Counted from the first letter of the stretch, positions 1-8,474 are shown. The stretch is DNA of 45,047 bases from Sphaerospermopsis aphanizomenoides BCCUSP55 (GCF_001586785.1 NZ_LUFH02000048.1:1-45047); one strand, 5' to 3'. The notes: generated by a model from the letters alone, not told the origin. Program-made: numbers and translations.

Positions 1-28
1 CCCTACACCCTACACCCTACACCCTACA
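1..28. repeat. Tandem heptamer array (CCCTACA)4
   Basis: Four perfect copies of CCCTACA at the window edge, running almost to the stop codon of the TetR gene. This is a short tandemly repeated repetitive (STRR) sequence of the kind typical of heterocystous cyanobacteria. The same family recurs in this window at about 783, 7234, 22762, 24040 and 44990. Confidence 0.9.
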
Positions 29-34
29 ACCTGT

Positions 35-652
35 TTAAGAATCTTTTGCCAATACACCGTTAAGAAAGATATCAGCTAGTCCTTCGGCCATTTGCTGCAT
101 TTCTTGGGGTGATGCATTGGGATCTATGAGGGTGCTGTCAGAAAAGCCAGCGATAGCGAACATTCCCAAAAATACCTTAGCGACTAAGTTGGCATTCATT
201 TGGCGATAGATACCTTTATCCATAGCGGTTTGGAAGAATGCTTCAGCCACATCAGTCATTTTGCTAATTACTTCTGTTTGAATGCGATCGCGCAAATCTG
301 GATGAAATTGTACTTCCATGAAGCACACGCGCATCATATCGGCATTTTTTCTTAAATTCCACATCCGACGGCGCATGACTTGGGCTACGGCTTTATAGCT
401 GCCCATTTCACTCAACTCTGTCAGCAAATCTGTGAGAATGTCCACCCAGCCATTTGTGGCCACTTCGACTAAAATAGCTTTTTTATTGGTGAAATGCCGA
501 AACAGAGTTCCCTCAGCTACACCTGCTGCTTGCGCTAAGTCGCGGGTAGTAGTACCTTCAAATCCCTGAGATGCAAATAACCGCTGTGCAGCCTGAAGAA
601 TACGGTTCCGTGTCTGTGCTTCTGAGGGTGGGGGAGAATTAAAAACTCGCAT
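35..652 (-). CDS. TetR/AcrR family transcriptional regulator
   Basis: A one-component DNA-binding repressor of about 205 residues. The N-terminal TetR helix-turn-helix is clear: RILQAAQRLFASQGFEGTT, then TRDLAQAAGVAEGTLFRHF and NKKAILVEV, at roughly residues 15-65. The rest is a helical ligand-binding domain of family-typical length. I place the start at the ATG at 652; the frame stays open to a GTG at 724, but those 24 extra residues do not resemble the family. The target and ligand cannot be told. The neighbouring peptidase genes start 250 bases away in the opposite direction, so control of them is possible but unproven. Confidence 0.85.
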   Translation of the reverse strand: MRVFNSPPPSEAQTRNRILQAAQRLFASQGFEGTTTRDLAQAAGVAEGTLFRHFTNKKAILVEVATNGWVDILTDLLTELSEMGSYKAVAQVMRRRMWNLRKNADMMRVCFMEVQFHPDLRDRIQTEVISKMTDVAEAFFQTAMDKGIYRQMNANLVAKVFLGMFAIAGFSDSTLIDPNASPQEMQQMAEGLADIFLNGVLAKDS

Positions 653-782
653 AATAGTAGTTATTGCTATATCTCTGGAACACGACTTGTAGCAATATTG
701 TCTAACGTCAAATGCAAAAAGCACAGAAAGCTTAATACAAGATTAACGCTTTGTTTGTTAAGTAACAAAATTTCGAGGATAT

Positions 783-833
783 GGGGTGTGGGGTGTAGGG
801 TGTAGGGTATAGGGTGTGGGGTGTACGGTGTAG
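783..833. repeat. Degenerate GGGTGTA heptamer array
   Basis: About seven imperfect copies of GGGTGTA/GGGGTGT in the divergent spacer between the TetR gene and the first M16 peptidase. It is the reverse-complement class of the CCCTACA array at the window start. Nothing else is recognisable in this spacer. Confidence 0.85.
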
Positions 834-910
834 AAAGAGAATAATCTATTATCTCTTGCTTTTTGCCTTTTGCCTTGTTAAGAAGTATAAATTTAATTTG
901 ATTTTTGCTT

Positions 911-2518
911 ATGAATGGTTCGACTCAGGATTTTAAATTTTGGATTTTGGATTTCTGGAGGAGTGATGTACACCAGTCCTCACACCTAAGTTTTGTAAAT
1001 CGCCTGTTAGCAACTGCTTTGGCAGTAATGATATTTTGTTTGGGTTTAACGCCACAAGTGGCTATAGCCCTACAACCTACCCAAACTTCTATTCAACCCT
1101 ATTTAGACCAAGTAGTTAAGCAGTTAACAGAATTTCGCCTCGATAATGGGTTGAAGTTTATTGTTTTAGAACGACATCAAGCACCAGTAGTTTCTTTTTT
1201 GACTTATGCTGATGTGGGTGGGATAGATGAACCAGATGGTAAAACAGGTGTAGCACACTTTTTAGAGCATTTGGCCTTTAAAGGTACTCAGCGAATTGGG
1301 ACAACAGACTACAAAGCTGAAAAACCTTTACTAGAACGTTTAGAACAGTTAGATAACCAAATTAGAAAAGCTAAATCTCAAGGGAAAAAAGAAGAATTAG
1401 CAAAGTTAGAACCTGAGTTTAAAACCGTAGAGGCTGAAGCACTCCAGCTAGTTAAGCAAAACGAAATCGGGCAAATTGTTGAACAAGCGGGTGGTGTAGG
1501 TTTAAATGCGAATACGTCCACCGAAGCTACTCGTTATTTTTACAGTTTTCCTGCTAATAAGTTGGAATTGTGGATGTCTCTGGAGTCAGAACGATTTTTA
1601 GATCCAGTATTTCGGGAGTTTTATAAAGAAAGAGATGTAATTTTGGAAGAAAGACGGATGCGGGTAGAAAATTCTCCCGTGGGTTTAATGGTGGAAAAAT
1701 TCATGGATACAGCTTTCAAAGTTCATCCCTACAGAAGACCAGTGATAGGTTATGACGAAGATATCCGCAATTTGTCACCGACAGACGTAAAACAGTTTTT
1801 TGATAGTCATTATGTTCCCAGCAATTTAACCATCGCTATTGTCGGTGATGTTAACCCGGATGAGGTGAAAAGATTAGCACAAGTTTATTTTGGACGTTAT
1901 CCGGCTAAACCAAAAACCCAAGCAAAAATCACTCCTGAACCCAAGCAAACTGCACCGAGAGAATTTACCTTAAAATTACCTACTCAACCTTGGTATTTTG
2001 AAGGTTATCATCGTCCAGGTATCACCCATCCTGATAACGCAGTTTACGAAATTATTGCTAGTTTATTAAGTGATGGTCGCACTTCAAGATTATATAAGTC
2101 GTTGGTAGAAAAACAACGTTTAGCTCTTGCGGCTCAGGGCATTAGCGGCTTTCCTGGTGATAAATATCCCAATTTGATGTTATTTTATGCCCTGACTTCT
2201 CCAGGTCATACAGTTGATGATTTGGCGACAGGTTTAGGTCAAGAAATTGAGAAATTGAAAACTGAACCTGTATCAACAACTGAGTTACAGCGTGTGAAAA
2301 CTCAAGCGCGGGCTGGTTTATTACGTAGTCTTGATTCCAATATGGGTATGGCTCAACAGTTATTGGAATATGAAATAAAAACCGGCTCTTGGCGCAATTT
2401 ATTTAAGCAGTTGGATGATATTGCAGCGGTGACACCTGCTGATATTCAAAGGGTGGCAAAAATGACGTTTACACCAGAAAATCGCACGGTTGGTAAGTTG
2501 TTATCTCAAGAAAAATAG
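911..2518 (+). CDS. M16 family zinc metallopeptidase, catalytic member
   Basis: A pitrilysin/processing-peptidase-like protease of about 535 residues. A hydrophobic segment (LLATALAVMIFCLGL) followed by a likely AIA/LQP cleavage site suggests export to the periplasm or membrane anchoring. The inverted zinc motif HFLEH lies at about residues 116-120, and a downstream ELWMSLESERF segment supplies the third ligand Glu, so it should be active. The C-terminal M16 domain carries SDGRTSRLYKSLVEK. The first residues (FKFWILDFW) come from an ATTTTGGA-type repeat, so the real start may be uncertain; the ATG at 911 is preferred to the TTG at 905. The stop codon TAG abuts a GGTGACA array. It forms a probable operon with the next gene. 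Confidence 0.88.
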   Translation: MNGSTQDFKFWILDFWRSDVHQSSHLSFVNRLLATALAVMIFCLGLTPQVAIALQPTQTSIQPYLDQVVKQLTEFRLDNGLKFIVLERHQAPVVSFLTYADVGGIDEPDGKTGVAHFLEHLAFKGTQRIGTTDYKAEKPLLERLEQLDNQIRKAKSQGKKEELAKLEPEFKTVEAEALQLVKQNEIGQIVEQAGGVGLNANTSTEATRYFYSFPANKLELWMSLESERFLDPVFREFYKERDVILEERRMRVENSPVGLMVEKFMDTAFKVHPYRRPVIGYDEDIRNLSPTDVKQFFDSHYVPSNLTIAIVGDVNPDEVKRLAQVYFGRYPAKPKTQAKITPEPKQTAPREFTLKLPTQPWYFEGYHRPGITHPDNAVYEIIASLLSDGRTSRLYKSLVEKQRLALAAQGISGFPGDKYPNLMLFYALTSPGHTVDDLATGLGQEIEKLKTEPVSTTELQRVKTQARAGLLRSLDSNMGMAQQLLEYEIKTGSWRNLFKQLDDIAAVTPADIQRVAKMTFTPENRTVGKLLSQEK

Positions 2519-2589
2519 GTGACAGGTGACAGGTGACAGGTGACAGGTGACAGCAAGCAGAATTTATTGTTCCCTATTCCCTATTCCCT
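2518..2589. repeat. GGTGACA array plus TATTCCC repeats
   Basis: Five copies of GGTGACA (2518-2553), the first overlapping the stop codon of the upstream peptidase, then a short run of TATTCCC repeats (about 2571-2589). They fill the roughly 100-base spacer between the two M16 genes. Confidence 0.9.
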
Positions 2590-2617
2590 GAGAAAAAAGA
2601 GAGGATAAAAAACAAAG

Positions 2618-4126
2618 ATGGTGAAGGGTAAAAAATTGAAGTTTTCACTTAAGTTTTCTAAAAGTTGGCGATTTATTTCAGCTTTAGTTGTTGCTTGTTT
2701 CTTAACGTTTAATTATTCTTGGGCGGCGACAGCAGCAGCGAAGCATTATACAGATTTACAATTTGCGCCTTTACCGGAGGTGAAGTTACCCAAGTATGAA
2801 CGGTTTGTACTGGATAACGGCTTGGTTGTTTATTTGATGGAAGATCATGAATTACCTTTGGTGAGTGGTTCAACACTTGTAAAAACCGGCAGCCGTTTGG
2901 AACCAAGTGATAAAACTGGGTTAGCTGAGATTACTGGTTCGGTGATGCGGACTGGTGGAACTCTCAAACATTCGGCTGATGAGTTAAATGAGATTTTGGA
3001 ACAACGGGCTGCATCAGTAGAAACAACTATTGGTGAAGCTGTTGGTAGTGCTAGTTTTGACAGTCTCAGTGAAGATATAGAAACCGTGTTTGGGTTATTT
3101 GCTGAGGTGTTGCGTGAACCTGCTTTTACTGAGGATAAATTAGATTTCACAAAAACACAGGTTAAAGGTGCTATTTCTCGCCGTAATGATGATCCTGGAG
3201 ATATTGCGAGTCGGGAGTTCAAAAAATTAATTTATGGTCAAAATAGCCCTTATGCTCGCACGGTAGAATATGCGACCTTAGATAAAATTTCCCGTGAGGA
3301 TTTGCTGAAATTTTACCAGCAATATTTTTATCCCAATAATATGATTTTAGGGATTGTGGGAGATTTTAACGCCAAAAAAATGCGATCGCTGATTCAAGCT
3401 AAGTTTGGTGACTGGAAACCAAATCCCAATCTCTCTAAAAATCCTTTACCGCAAGTTTCCCAAGCTAATTTAGGCGGTGTGTTTTTTGTTAATCAACCCC
3501 AACTTACACAAAGTAACATTCTCATTGGTCATTTAGGTGGTAGTTTCAATAATCCTGATTATCCGGCTTTGGATGTGATGAATGGGGTATTAAATGGGTT
3601 TGGTGGACGCTTGTTTAATGAAGTGCGATCGCGTCAAGGTTTAGCTTATTCTGTATATGGATCTTGGAGTCCCCGTCATGACTATCCAGGTATGTTTATT
3701 GCCGGTGGACAAACCCGTTCTGATGCTACCGTTCAGTTTATCAAATCCTTGGAAGCAGAAATTCAGCGTCTGCAAACTGAAAAGGTGACAACAAAAGAAT
3801 TAAATTATGCCAAAGATTCTACCCTCAATTCTTTTGTATTCAATTTTCAAGACCCTGGTCAAACTTTATCCCGGTTGATGCGGTACGAATATTATGGTTA
3901 TCCCGCTGATTTTCTGTTTCGCTATCAAAAAGCTATCACTGCAACCACAGTAGCAGATGTACAACGAGTAGCTAAAAAATACCTGAAACCAGAAAATCTT
4001 GTCACTTTGGTAGTAGGTAATCAAACTGCTATTCAACCACCATTAACACAGTTAGCTACGAAGGTAACACCAATAGATATAACTATTCCTGGTTCTCAAA
4101 CCCAAGCGCAGAATTCTAACAGGTGA
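2618..4126 (+). CDS. M16 family peptidase-like protein, non-catalytic member
   Basis: The partner of the preceding protease, 502 residues. A signal-like hydrophobic segment (FISALVVACFLTFNYSWAATAAA) indicates export. Where active members have HxxEH, this protein reads TGLAEITGSVMRTGG, so the zinc ligands are missing. It keeps the C-terminal substrate-binding signature FNEVRSRQGLAYSVYGSW, which is typical of the non-catalytic subunit in two-component M16 peptidases. By analogy with bacterial and organellar pairs it probably forms a heterodimer with the upstream product (inference). Its stop TGA lies inside a GGTGACA-type repeat, so the last residues (NSNR) are repeat-derived. Confidence 0.88.
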   Translation: MVKGKKLKFSLKFSKSWRFISALVVACFLTFNYSWAATAAAKHYTDLQFAPLPEVKLPKYERFVLDNGLVVYLMEDHELPLVSGSTLVKTGSRLEPSDKTGLAEITGSVMRTGGTLKHSADELNEILEQRAASVETTIGEAVGSASFDSLSEDIETVFGLFAEVLREPAFTEDKLDFTKTQVKGAISRRNDDPGDIASREFKKLIYGQNSPYARTVEYATLDKISREDLLKFYQQYFYPNNMILGIVGDFNAKKMRSLIQAKFGDWKPNPNLSKNPLPQVSQANLGGVFFVNQPQLTQSNILIGHLGGSFNNPDYPALDVMNGVLNGFGGRLFNEVRSRQGLAYSVYGSWSPRHDYPGMFIAGGQTRSDATVQFIKSLEAEIQRLQTEKVTTKELNYAKDSTLNSFVFNFQDPGQTLSRLMRYEYYGYPADFLFRYQKAITATTVADVQRVAKKYLKPENLVTLVVGNQTAIQPPLTQLATKVTPIDITIPGSQTQAQNSNR

Positions 4127-4206
4127 TAGATGACAGGTGACAGGTGACAGGTGATAGATGACAGGTGACAGGTGACAGGTGACAGGTGACAGGTGACAGG
4201 TGACAG
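4121..4206. repeat. GGTGACA heptamer array
   Basis: About twelve copies of GGTGACA with GATAGAT variants, beginning inside the last codons of the second M16 gene. Confidence 0.9.
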
Positions 4207-4214
4207 TGAAGAGA

Positions 4215-4290
4215 GAAAATTTTAGATTTTAGATTTTTGATTGAATTTGTTCAAAACAATCCAAAATCCAAAATCCAAAATCCAAAAGTA
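4215..4290. repeat. TTTTAGA and CCAAAAT heptamer-type repeats
   Basis: Runs of ATTTTAG and, in opposite sense, CCAAAAT repeats separated by an AT-rich linker, so they could pair as a loose inverted repeat. Short open frames through this stretch are repeat artefacts. Together with the neighbouring arrays it fills the spacer 4127-4542, in which I see no gene. Confidence 0.85.
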
Positions 4291-4347
4291 TAGTTTTGGG
4301 GTGGTTAGGACATCAATTGATAATGAAACTCCCACTAAAAAAGGGTT

Positions 4348-4383
<36 letters not shown>

Positions 4384-4542
4384 TCTATAAAACAGCTTTT
4401 TAGTAGACAAAAATCCTTAAATTCCGTCTTGAAAATTGCTCTAAAAATATTGACTTCCTCAGACATAAGTTCAAAATATAAGAGAAGGATTTTAAAATTG
4501 TGACCTGATTCTATGTAAACCACTATTTAAGGAGGTGATTGA

Positions 4543-4794
4543 ATGATGGGCATACAGATTTATGACCTATACTCCAATCGTGAAACACAGTTTCTTCAGG
4601 AGCTAACATCTTCAGACATGAAGAGTATCAATGGCGGTGTCACGAACAGAAGAAGTAGAAACAGACGAACGAATATAACAGATAGAAGTGAGCTTTCAGC
4701 ACTGCTGGCTGACATAAATACGAGTGTGGATAACTGGACATTAGAATTCAATGAGACACTGGATAACTTAAGAGAACAAAGATTAGAGTTTTGA
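4543..4794 (+). CDS. RiPP precursor 1, double-glycine leader, Arg-rich core
   Basis: A small peptide of 83 residues preceded by a very strong ribosome site (AAGGAGGTGA, ending a few bases before the ATGATG start). Residues 1-32 form a leader ending in SINGG, the cleavage signal for C39 peptidase exporters. Leader positions I4, I6, D8, L9 and F17 match those of the two following small genes. The 51-residue core begins VTNRRSRNRRTNITDR and continues as a helical, acidic, Ser/Thr-containing segment. It has no cysteine and no hydrophobic span. Neighbouring kinase and HopA1-like genes suggest Ser/Thr modification. I do not recognise this exact peptide; the function is inferred from leader and context. 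Confidence 0.75.
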   Translation: MMGIQIYDLYSNRETQFLQELTSSDMKSINGGVTNRRSRNRRTNITDRSELSALLADINTSVDNWTLEFNETLDNLREQRLEF

Positions 4795-4832
4795 CAAATT
4801 GGCTTCTTGGTTAACCAAAAAATGTTCACCTT

Positions 4833-4864
4833 CCCGATTTATTAAATAAGTCGGGGTTTTTTTT
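4833..4864 (+). terminator. Rho-independent terminator after precursor 1
   Basis: An 11-bp stem (CCCGATTTATT paired with AATAAGTCGGG, one G-U pair, minimal loop) is followed by GTTTTTTTT. It lies 38 bases after the precursor 1 stop, so that gene is probably transcribed on its own or subject to read-through control of the genes downstream. Confidence 0.85.
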
Positions 4865-5148
4865 ATGTAGGAAAGAAGCATAGGCATTGTGAGTGAGATA
4901 AGCACAAACATTAATCATCAAAATAAAATACAAAACCACGATAATACTTGCAATACTGTTTTCTAGCTTGGTTTATTTATTTTTATTTTTAAAGACATAA
5001 AGTCATGATTAATGTCTGATAAACACAGCCATAAGCCTTGATTTTCTAGATTTTTATCAATAAAAATAGAAGCATCAGTTAAGCAAACAAAAACTTAACT
5101 GCCTACACAAGTTCCAACGACTGAAGACAAGTCTTTTAGGAGGAAATT
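4865..5148. other. AT-rich upstream region of precursor 2
   Basis: No gene seen. The stretch is very AT-rich and contains a small hairpin at 5077-5100 (AGTTAAG, 10-base loop, CTTAACT), placed in the probable 5' leader of precursor 2. It may hold the promoter for precursor 2, but no convincing -10/-35 pair could be chosen. Confidence 0.4.
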
Positions 5149-5382
5149 ATGGCAAGTATTAAACTCTCTGAACTGCAAGCAACTGGTTCTGAATTATTCC
5201 AAGATTCCGAAAGCTTTCTCAATGACATGAGCGATGTTAATTCCATCTATGGTGGTGGTCATGACAGCAATGTCAGCGATATCTCTACATTGGAAAAATT
5301 AGCTGAAGCTTTCGTTTATACCTATGGCATTGGTCATATCGGTTATTTAGTTAAATCCTACAGCCACTCTGATCACTACTAA
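5149..5382 (+). CDS. RiPP precursor 2, double-glycine leader
   Basis: A 77-residue peptide with a clear ribosome site (AGGAGG, 7 bases before ATG). The leader MASIKLSELQATGSELFQ continues with DSESFLNDMSD and ends in SIYGGG, so cleavage is expected after residue 36 or 37. The core of about 40 residues is rich in His, Ser and Tyr at its ends (HDSNVSDIST at the start, SYSHSDHY at the end) around an amphipathic segment containing GIGHIGYLVK. There is no cysteine. I4, L6, E8, L9 and F17 are at the same positions as in precursors 1 and 3. It is the best-formed leader of the three, and a likely substrate of the C39 exporter at 11.8-14.9 kb. Confidence 0.8.
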   Translation: MASIKLSELQATGSELFQDSESFLNDMSDVNSIYGGGHDSNVSDISTLEKLAEAFVYTYGIGHIGYLVKSYSHSDHY

Positions 5383-5466
5383 TCATCTTGTAGTTTACTA
5401 CTGAGATAGATGGCTCTTCTGGGATTGAAAGTAAACTCACCTCTGGCACTTTCTCGATAAAAGTAA

Positions 5467-5483
5467 GGTGGGCATTGCCCACC
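5467..5483. repeat. 17-bp near-perfect palindrome GGTGGGCA-T-TGCCCACC
   Basis: An 8-bp inverted repeat with a one-base loop, 84 bases after precursor 2. This GGTGGGCATTGCCCACC type of palindrome is a familiar interspersed element of cyanobacterial spacers. It is followed about 18 bases later by a T-run (TTTTTTT), so it may also stop transcription, though the distance is long for an intrinsic terminator. Confidence 0.6.
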
Positions 5484-5655
5484 TACAAAATCATCATTTT
5501 TTTAGATCTTGATTTTGGTAATAAGATGATAGTGCCAGATATGAATACAAATAATTTATGTACATAACATAAATTACATAAATTACCAATTATCCAGGAG
5601 AGCCAGTTAAAAATAATCTGGTTTTGGGCAAATCACTTCAAACAATTAAATAAAA

Positions 5656-5868
5656 ATGGCACGAATTATTATTGCTGATCTTCATTCCATTGATTCAGAA
5701 ATGTTTATCAAGAACATCACAAATGAAGATGATGAATTTGTATTTGGTGGACAATATGAGTATCGTCCTCAAATTTTAGAAATTGGAGTTAAAGCTGTTG
5801 AATTTATGCTTGTTATTGCCGCTATTGATGCTATTTCATTTCTGACAACATCATTTATTAAAAAATAA
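5656..5868 (+). CDS. RiPP precursor 3, double-glycine leader, hydrophobic core
   Basis: A 70-residue peptide. The leader (MARIIIADLHSIDSEMF, then an acidic stretch, ending EFVFGG at residue 32) shares I4, I6, D8, L9 and F17 with precursors 1 and 2. The 38-residue core starts QYEYRPQ and becomes a membrane-type helix (AVEFMLVIAAIDAISFLTTSFIKK) with a Ser/Thr cluster and two lysines at its end. There is no cysteine. The ribosome site is weak, unlike precursors 1 and 2. A membrane-active bacteriocin-like product is plausible but inferred. The phosphotransferase gene begins 101 bases downstream on the same strand. Confidence 0.72.
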   Translation: MARIIIADLHSIDSEMFIKNITNEDDEFVFGGQYEYRPQILEIGVKAVEFMLVIAAIDAISFLTTSFIKK

Positions 5869-5969
5869 TTAACACTCAGCCGATTTTGAATTGTAGATTT
5901 TGGACTTACGCCCCGGAGCAATCTGGTGGCTTGTAACAGCACGTAATTATTGGTAGTTCTTTTAAAGCC

Positions 5970-7169
5970 ATGCCATTTCTTTTAAGTTCTCAAAATGTTT
6001 TTAACTATCTACTTGCCCAAGGACTGTGTAATCAAGAAGAGCAGTCGTTGAGCAAAATTGAGTTAAAACCAGCTAAAAATTTTAATTTATTAGTCAGCTT
6101 ACCAGATGGTCGTCAACTGTTGGTGAAGCAAGAGCGTCTAAACCGAGATGGTAAAACTCGTGGTGAGTTTTTTGATGAATGGCAAGTACATAATTTCTTC
6201 CAGACTTTCCCAGAAATTAGTCATTTACGTTCCTGTTTATCAGAAGCAATTCATTTTGATAACGAAAATTCCATCATTGTTTTCAATTATCTGAATGACT
6301 ATCGTGATTTAGGTGAATTTTATGGACAAAATAATGCTTTCCCTACTATTATTTCTCAGTCAATTGGAGAAAGTTTAGGTGCAATTCATAGTTTAACTAT
6401 CAACCGTCAAGATTATCGAGAGTTCTTTCAAACTTCTGAGAATACAATAAATAGTACAACTTCTAAAATGACGGGAGGATTAAATAGAATTACTCCAGAA
6501 GTGTTTGGTTCAGTTCCTGCGGATGGTTTGAAATTCTTTGCGCTTTATCAACGTTATGATAATTTAGGCAAAGCGATCGCAGATTTGAGTAATTCTTTTC
6601 ATACTTGTTGTCTAACTCACAATGACCTAAAACTTAACAATATTCTTCTCTCTTTAGATTGGGAAGCCGCCATTGAGCAAAAATCTCACTTGAGTCACAG
6701 TATAATTCGCTTAATTGATTGGGAACGTGGCACTTGGGGAGATCCCGCTAGTGATTTAGGAGCCATCATTGCTAGTTATTTACAAATCTGGTTATTGAGT
6801 ATGGTAACTAGCAAAACCATACCGATTGAAGAGTCTTTACGTTTAGCTGCAATTCCCTTACAACTGTTGCAACCTACACTTTCATCCTTGGTAACTGCAT
6901 ATTTAGCTAATTTCCCGGAAATTATTGAGCTTCGTCCTGATTTCTTGGAAATAGTCGTGCAATTTACCGGATTTTCTCTAATTCGCTCAATTCAAGCTAG
7001 ACTGCAACATGAGAGAACCTTTGGTAATTCTGGTATCTGCATTCTGCAAGTGGCCAAGAGTTTATTGTGTCGTCCTCAAGCATCTATGACCACAATTTTT
7101 GGTATGGAATCTTCAGACTTGATTTCCACAAGCGGTAATACCAATTCAAAATTCACAGTCAGAGCTTAG
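5970..7169 (+). CDS. APH-fold phosphotransferase, candidate RiPP Ser/Thr kinase
   Basis: A 399-residue protein of the aminoglycoside phosphotransferase/choline kinase fold. The catalytic loop HNDLKLNN (Asp near residue 219) and the metal-binding segment IRLIDWERGTWGDPASDLGA (Asp near 250) are both intact, and LLVKQERL near residue 50 offers the ATP-binding Lys, so activity is expected. It sits directly between three GG-leader precursors and a HopA1-family gene. In class V lanthipeptide (LxmK) and thioviridamide-type (TvaC) pathways a kinase of this fold phosphorylates precursor Ser/Thr for the HopA1-like lyase to act on. A RiPP role is therefore inferred from context; a small-molecule kinase remains possible. 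Confidence 0.75.
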   Translation: MPFLLSSQNVFNYLLAQGLCNQEEQSLSKIELKPAKNFNLLVSLPDGRQLLVKQERLNRDGKTRGEFFDEWQVHNFFQTFPEISHLRSCLSEAIHFDNENSIIVFNYLNDYRDLGEFYGQNNAFPTIISQSIGESLGAIHSLTINRQDYREFFQTSENTINSTTSKMTGGLNRITPEVFGSVPADGLKFFALYQRYDNLGKAIADLSNSFHTCCLTHNDLKLNNILLSLDWEAAIEQKSHLSHSIIRLIDWERGTWGDPASDLGAIIASYLQIWLLSMVTSKTIPIEESLRLAAIPLQLLQPTLSSLVTAYLANFPEIIELRPDFLEIVVQFTGFSLIRSIQARLQHERTFGNSGICILQVAKSLLCRPQASMTTIFGMESSDLISTSGNTNSKFTVRA

Positions 7170-7192
7170 AACTACTACACCCCACACTCTAG

Positions 7193-7303
7193 AGTACCGA
7201 GTACCGAGTACCGAGTGCTGAGTAAGAATTTTCTCCCCACACCCTACACCCTACACCCCACACCCCACACCCCACACCCTAAACCCTAAACCCTACACCC
7301 TAT
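7193..7303. repeat. GAGTACC and CCCTACA/CCCCACA heptamer arrays
   Basis: About four GAGTACC copies (7193-7223), then about ten CCCTACA-class copies (7234-7303). They fill the spacer between the phosphotransferase and HopA1-like genes right up to the start codon, leaving no evident ribosome site for the latter. Confidence 0.9.
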
Positions 7304-7314
7304 ACACTACAGCC

Positions 7315-8412
7315 ATGCAAATATTAGATTCGCTTCATAACCAACTTTTAGAATTGCCAACACAATTGCAGACATCACTACAAGATATTGTCAATCAAGT
7401 AGAAATCGTGTCTCACTACTGTATTAAGCATCCAGGGTACACAACTATAGAATTACCAGAGTCGGTCATCCCTCGCTTTGAGCAGTTACCATTGGAGATG
7501 CAAGAAAAACATTTAAAATTACAACTGCGTAACTTTTTATACGGTACTTATTATAACGTTGCCACTAAACCTATCATCTATCCTGATGACAAAGAAAAAA
7601 ATAGAAGAGTGAACCAAAATTTAGAAAATAACAGCTTGTTTGGGGTGGATTTAGAATTTTATGAACGCTTACATACCAGGAACAAAAGTGAAGGTTACTG
7701 GAGTCATAACTGGCAGGTAGTCAGGGAAGAAACGGATGGCACTTTCGCAGTGCATAGGAATGGGTTAACATTGCACGTTGATCCTAACTTGCATCTTTCA
7801 CCAACAAACTACGAAATAAAGGTTGGTGAGTTTGTATCTATTAAAATGCCCAAAAATTTGGTGCAGAACGGGTTTTATATGGCTGTAGCTAATGCAGGCT
7901 CCCAAAATAATCCTGATATTACACGAATTTATTTCAATTTAACACCAGAAGGGGCAGCAGCCGTAATGGAAAGTTTAACAGAGCAACTTAATAATATCTC
8001 AATTTCTTTCTCCTTTAAAGCACTATATAACCCATCAGATTATGGACGTTATGACTCAGCCGTGCTTTACTTTAGCAAAGATAAATATGAAGTTGTTCAC
8101 CCAGTTTTAGAAAAAATATATGCGGAAAATCAATCCTATTTTGATGAACCAGTACCCTTGTTTACTAAGATATTAGCACCAGGGTTAGCTTGCGCTGAAG
8201 AACCAAATCAGAAATTTGGTGAACAAGAAAGTTTTGGTACAAATCGCTGTCAAATTGTTGCAAATGGTTTGATTGCAGCTTGGCAGCAAGGAGAAAATAC
8301 TCCAGAAGCTAAAATGGCATTTATTATCAGGGAATTTGCATCATATAACATTCAATTACAACGTCCTTATCTTAATGCTAAATCTGAGGATATTTACACT
8401 CCATTAATGTAG
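7315..8412 (+). CDS. HopA1-family protein, candidate phospho-Ser/Thr lyase
   Basis: A 365-residue protein whose C-terminal half matches the HopA1 (HrmA) effector family as found outside pathogens: GRYDSAVLYF near residue 245, FGTNRCQIVANGLIAAW near 305 and RPYLNAKSEDIYTPLM at the end. Family members such as LxmY (class V lanthipeptides) and TvaD (thioviridamide) are paired with an APH-like kinase and eliminate phosphate from pSer/pThr to give Dha/Dhb. The kinase-then-lyase gene order is present here. No signal peptide or membrane span is seen, so it is cytoplasmic. The catalytic residues were not assigned. The family call is fairly firm; the lyase role is inferred. Confidence 0.75.
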   Translation: MQILDSLHNQLLELPTQLQTSLQDIVNQVEIVSHYCIKHPGYTTIELPESVIPRFEQLPLEMQEKHLKLQLRNFLYGTYYNVATKPIIYPDDKEKNRRVNQNLENNSLFGVDLEFYERLHTRNKSEGYWSHNWQVVREETDGTFAVHRNGLTLHVDPNLHLSPTNYEIKVGEFVSIKMPKNLVQNGFYMAVANAGSQNNPDITRIYFNLTPEGAAAVMESLTEQLNNISISFSFKALYNPSDYGRYDSAVLYFSKDKYEVVHPVLEKIYAENQSYFDEPVPLFTKILAPGLACAEEPNQKFGEQESFGTNRCQIVANGLIAAWQQGENTPEAKMAFIIREFASYNIQLQRPYLNAKSEDIYTPLM

Positions 8413-8474
8413 ATGAATCCTTGGAATGCTCAAATGACTTAGGATTTACGAAAGTTTCATACTCAAAGTATTTT

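Noticed and set aside
7315-8412. A type III secretion effector
   Set aside because: HopA1 is only the family name; there are no secretion genes here, and the kinase/precursor context favours a RiPP lyase.
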